From NCBI GenBank assembly GCA_958446555.1, contig CAUCWU010000103.1, positions 1-7,732 of the forward strand: DNA of 7,732 nt. Direction: 5' to 3'. Origin of the DNA: an uncultured Lachnospiraceae bacterium. Its GTDB lineage: Bacteria; Bacillota; Clostridia; Lachnospirales; Lachnospiraceae. The notes beneath the pieces were generated by a model. It was not told the DNA's origin, did no database searches, and worked only from the letters and a program-made list of their open reading frames with translations. Below, in pieces: positions 6,527 through 7,732 of the stretch; positions within the stretch are counted from its first letter, which is position 1; each line of letters begins with the position of its first letter. Position numbers and translations under genes: made by a program.

Positions 6527-6559
6527 TGCTCCAGAGCAGGTCGGGGTTATCCCCGACTG
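6527..6559 (+). repeat. Tandem GC-rich stem-loops in the rhaD-fucO spacer
   Basis: Two adjacent foldbacks stand out in an A-rich spacer. TGCTC (6527-6531) and GAGCA (6534-6538) form a palindrome around CA. GTCGGGG (6540-6546) pairs perfectly with CCCCGAC (6551-6557) around the loop TTAT. A shifted pairing, CAG 6537-6539 with CTG 6557-6559, could lengthen the second stem by excluding one G. The bases after it (TGTATCTGTCAG) are not a T-tract, so this is not a standard terminator. It may stabilise the rhaD message, attenuate fucO or bind a regulator. Confidence 0.5.
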
Positions 6560-6570
6560 TATCTGTCAGA

Positions 6571-6590
6571 AATATTAAAATTTTGATATT
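6571..6590. repeat. AT-only near-palindrome just upstream of the fucO ribosome site
   Basis: The 20 bases AATATTAAAATTTTGATATT are self-complementary around AAAA/TTTT except for one T-G position (6576/6585). They end directly before the fucO Shine-Dalgarno site AGAAGGAG (6591-6598). The site could be an AT-rich operator or upstream promoter sequence, or it could be chance in an AT-rich spacer. Confidence 0.25.
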
Positions 6591-6607
6591 AGAAGGAGAA
6601 AAAACAA

Positions 6608-7732
6608 ATGGCTAACAGATTTGTGTTAAATGAGACATCTTATCATGGCGCAGGCGCAATCAAGGAGATTGCTACCGAGGCAAAGGGAAGAAGCTTTAAG
6701 AAGGCTTTCGTATGCTCCGACCCGGATCTGATTAAGTTTGGTGTTACCAAGAAGGTAACTGATGTATTAGACGAGGCTGGTCTTGACTATGAGATCTACT
6801 CCAACATTAAGCCAAACCCAACAATCGAGAACGTACAGACTGGTGTTGCTGCATTCAAGAAGTCTGGTGCAGATTACCTGATCGCAATCGGTGGTGGTTC
6901 TTCCATGGATACTGCTAAGGGTATTGGTATCGTTATCGCAAACCCAGAGTTCGAGGATATCAGAAGTCTTGAGGGTGTTGCTCCAACCAAGAATAAGTCT
7001 GTTCCGATCTTCGCTGTTCCGACCACAGCAGGTACCGCAGCAGAGGTAACAATCAACTACGTTATCACTGATGTTGAGAAGAATCGTAAGATGGTATGTG
7101 TAGACCCGAAGGATATTCCGGTCGTTGCATTCGTTGATCCAGAGATGATGGCTAGTATGCCAAAGGGTCTGACTGCTGCAACTGGTATGGATGCACTGAC
7201 ACATGCAATCGAGGGATATATCACTGCAGGTGCATGGGAGCTGTCTGATATGTTCCACTTAAAGGCAATCGAGATCATCTCCAGAAGCCTTCGCAATGCA
7301 GTAGCAAACACTCCTGAGGGAAGAGCAGATATGGCTCTTGGTCAGTATGTTGCAGGTATGGGATTCTCCAACGTAGGTCTTGGAATCGTTCACTCCATGG
7401 CACATCCTCTGGGTGCATTATATGATACACCGCACGGTGTTGCAAACGCAATCATCCTTCCAACCGTTATGGAGTACAATGCTCCAGCTACTGGCGAGAA
7501 GTATCGTGAGATCGCAAGAGCAATGGGCGTACAGGGTGTTGATGATATGACTCAGGAAGAGTACCGCAAGGCAGCAGTAGATGCAGTTCGTAAGCTGTCT
7601 CAGGATGTTGGTATTCCGGCTGACTTAAAGGCTATCGTTAAGGAAGAGGATATCCCGTTCTTAGCTCAGTCCGCATACGATGATGCATGCAGACCAGGTA
7701 ACCCGAGAGAGACCAGTGTTGAGGAGATTGCA
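6608..7732 (+). CDS. fucO: Lactaldehyde reductase (iron-dependent L-1,2-propanediol oxidoreductase), 3'-truncated by the window
   Basis: This group III iron-dependent alcohol dehydrogenase reduces L-lactaldehyde to L-1,2-propanediol with NADH, regenerating NAD+ during anaerobic rhamnose or fucose use. The 375 residues present cover nearly all of the usual ~382. D38 in VCSDPD corresponds to the Asp that favours NAD(H) over NADP(H) in E. coli FucO. IAIGGGSSMDTAKG (92-105) is the nucleotide-binding loop. Metal ligands are D195 and H199 (MDALTHAIEGY), H262 (VHSMAH) and H276 (TPHG), with the conserved active-site H266; all sit one residue before their E. coli positions. The ATG at 6608 follows AGAAGGAG (6591-6598). 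Every lysine I read is AAG, unlike upstream nth, which suggests high expression. The frame is still open at the window edge. Related Fe-ADHs exist, but pairing with rhaD supports this role. Confidence 0.93.
   Translation, partial: MANRFVLNETSYHGAGAIKEIATEAKGRSFKKAFVCSDPDLIKFGVTKKVTDVLDEAGLDYEIYSNIKPNPTIENVQTGVAAFKKSGADYLIAIGGGSSMDTAKGIGIVIANPEFEDIRSLEGVAPTKNKSVPIFAVPTTAGTAAEVTINYVITDVEKNRKMVCVDPKDIPVVAFVDPEMMASMPKGLTAATGMDALTHAIEGYITAGAWELSDMFHLKAIEIISRSLRNAVANTPEGRADMALGQYVAGMGFSNVGLGIVHSMAHPLGALYDTPHGVANAIILPTVMEYNAPATGEKYREIARAMGVQGVDDMTQEEYRKAAVDAVRKLSQDVGIPADLKAIVKEEDIPFLAQSAYDDACRPGNPRETSVEEIA

Noticed and set aside
6767..7311. Antisense open frames opposite fucO
   Set aside because: They lie entirely within a conserved dehydrogenase gene with strong codon bias, which leaves few stop codons on the opposite strand; no family features are seen.
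1..7732. CRISPR arrays, tRNA or rRNA genes
   Set aside because: I saw no regularly spaced direct repeats, tRNA cloverleaf or rRNA-like sequence on either strand.

Overview
This window reads as a low-to-moderate GC Firmicutes genome, most likely a gut clostridium of the Lachnospiraceae. The reasons are the purine-rich Shine-Dalgarno sites (GGAGG, AAGGAGA, AGAAGGAG), the tightly packed same-strand genes, and a gene content typical of plant-glycan degraders. The family assignment is inference; no rRNA or other marker gene is present. All genes are on the + strand.

Layout. (1) Positions 1-681 are a scar. The first 58 bases look like the extreme N-terminus of a MATE-family efflux gene that runs into a stop. 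This is joined to the C-terminal ~180 residues of an IscB-type RNA-guided nuclease (RuvC-III motif plus the C-terminal basic domain) and to what looks like the right end of that element, with a subterminal hairpin. The RuvC-I/II, HNH and guide-RNA part is absent. (2) 682-2781 encodes a GH133-type glycogen debranching enzyme whose start codon directly abuts the element's end and lacks a clear Shine-Dalgarno site. (3) 2882-3520 encodes endonuclease III (nth). (4) 3541-5487, only 20 bases after nth, encodes a cytoplasmic GH51 alpha-L-arabinofuranosidase. (5) A 168-base spacer holds a candidate promoter and two inverted repeats, followed by rhamnulose-1-phosphate aldolase (rhaD, 5656-6480). (6) A 127-base spacer with GC-rich hairpins leads to lactaldehyde reductase (fucO, 6608 to the window edge), which lacks only the last few residues.

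How it fits together. GH51 releases L-arabinose from imported arabino-oligosaccharides. RhaD splits L-rhamnulose-1-phosphate into dihydroxyacetone phosphate and L-lactaldehyde, and FucO reduces the lactaldehyde to L-1,2-propanediol using NADH. Arabinose and rhamnose occur together in pectic rhamnogalacturonan I with arabinan side chains, so the right half looks like part of a pectin-sugar catabolic region. The debranching enzyme belongs to storage or dietary alpha-glucan metabolism, and nth is a housekeeping DNA-repair gene. I see no intact novel system. The most interesting part is the truncated IscB element and its position against the debranching gene, followed by the rhaD leader and the rhaD-fucO spacer.
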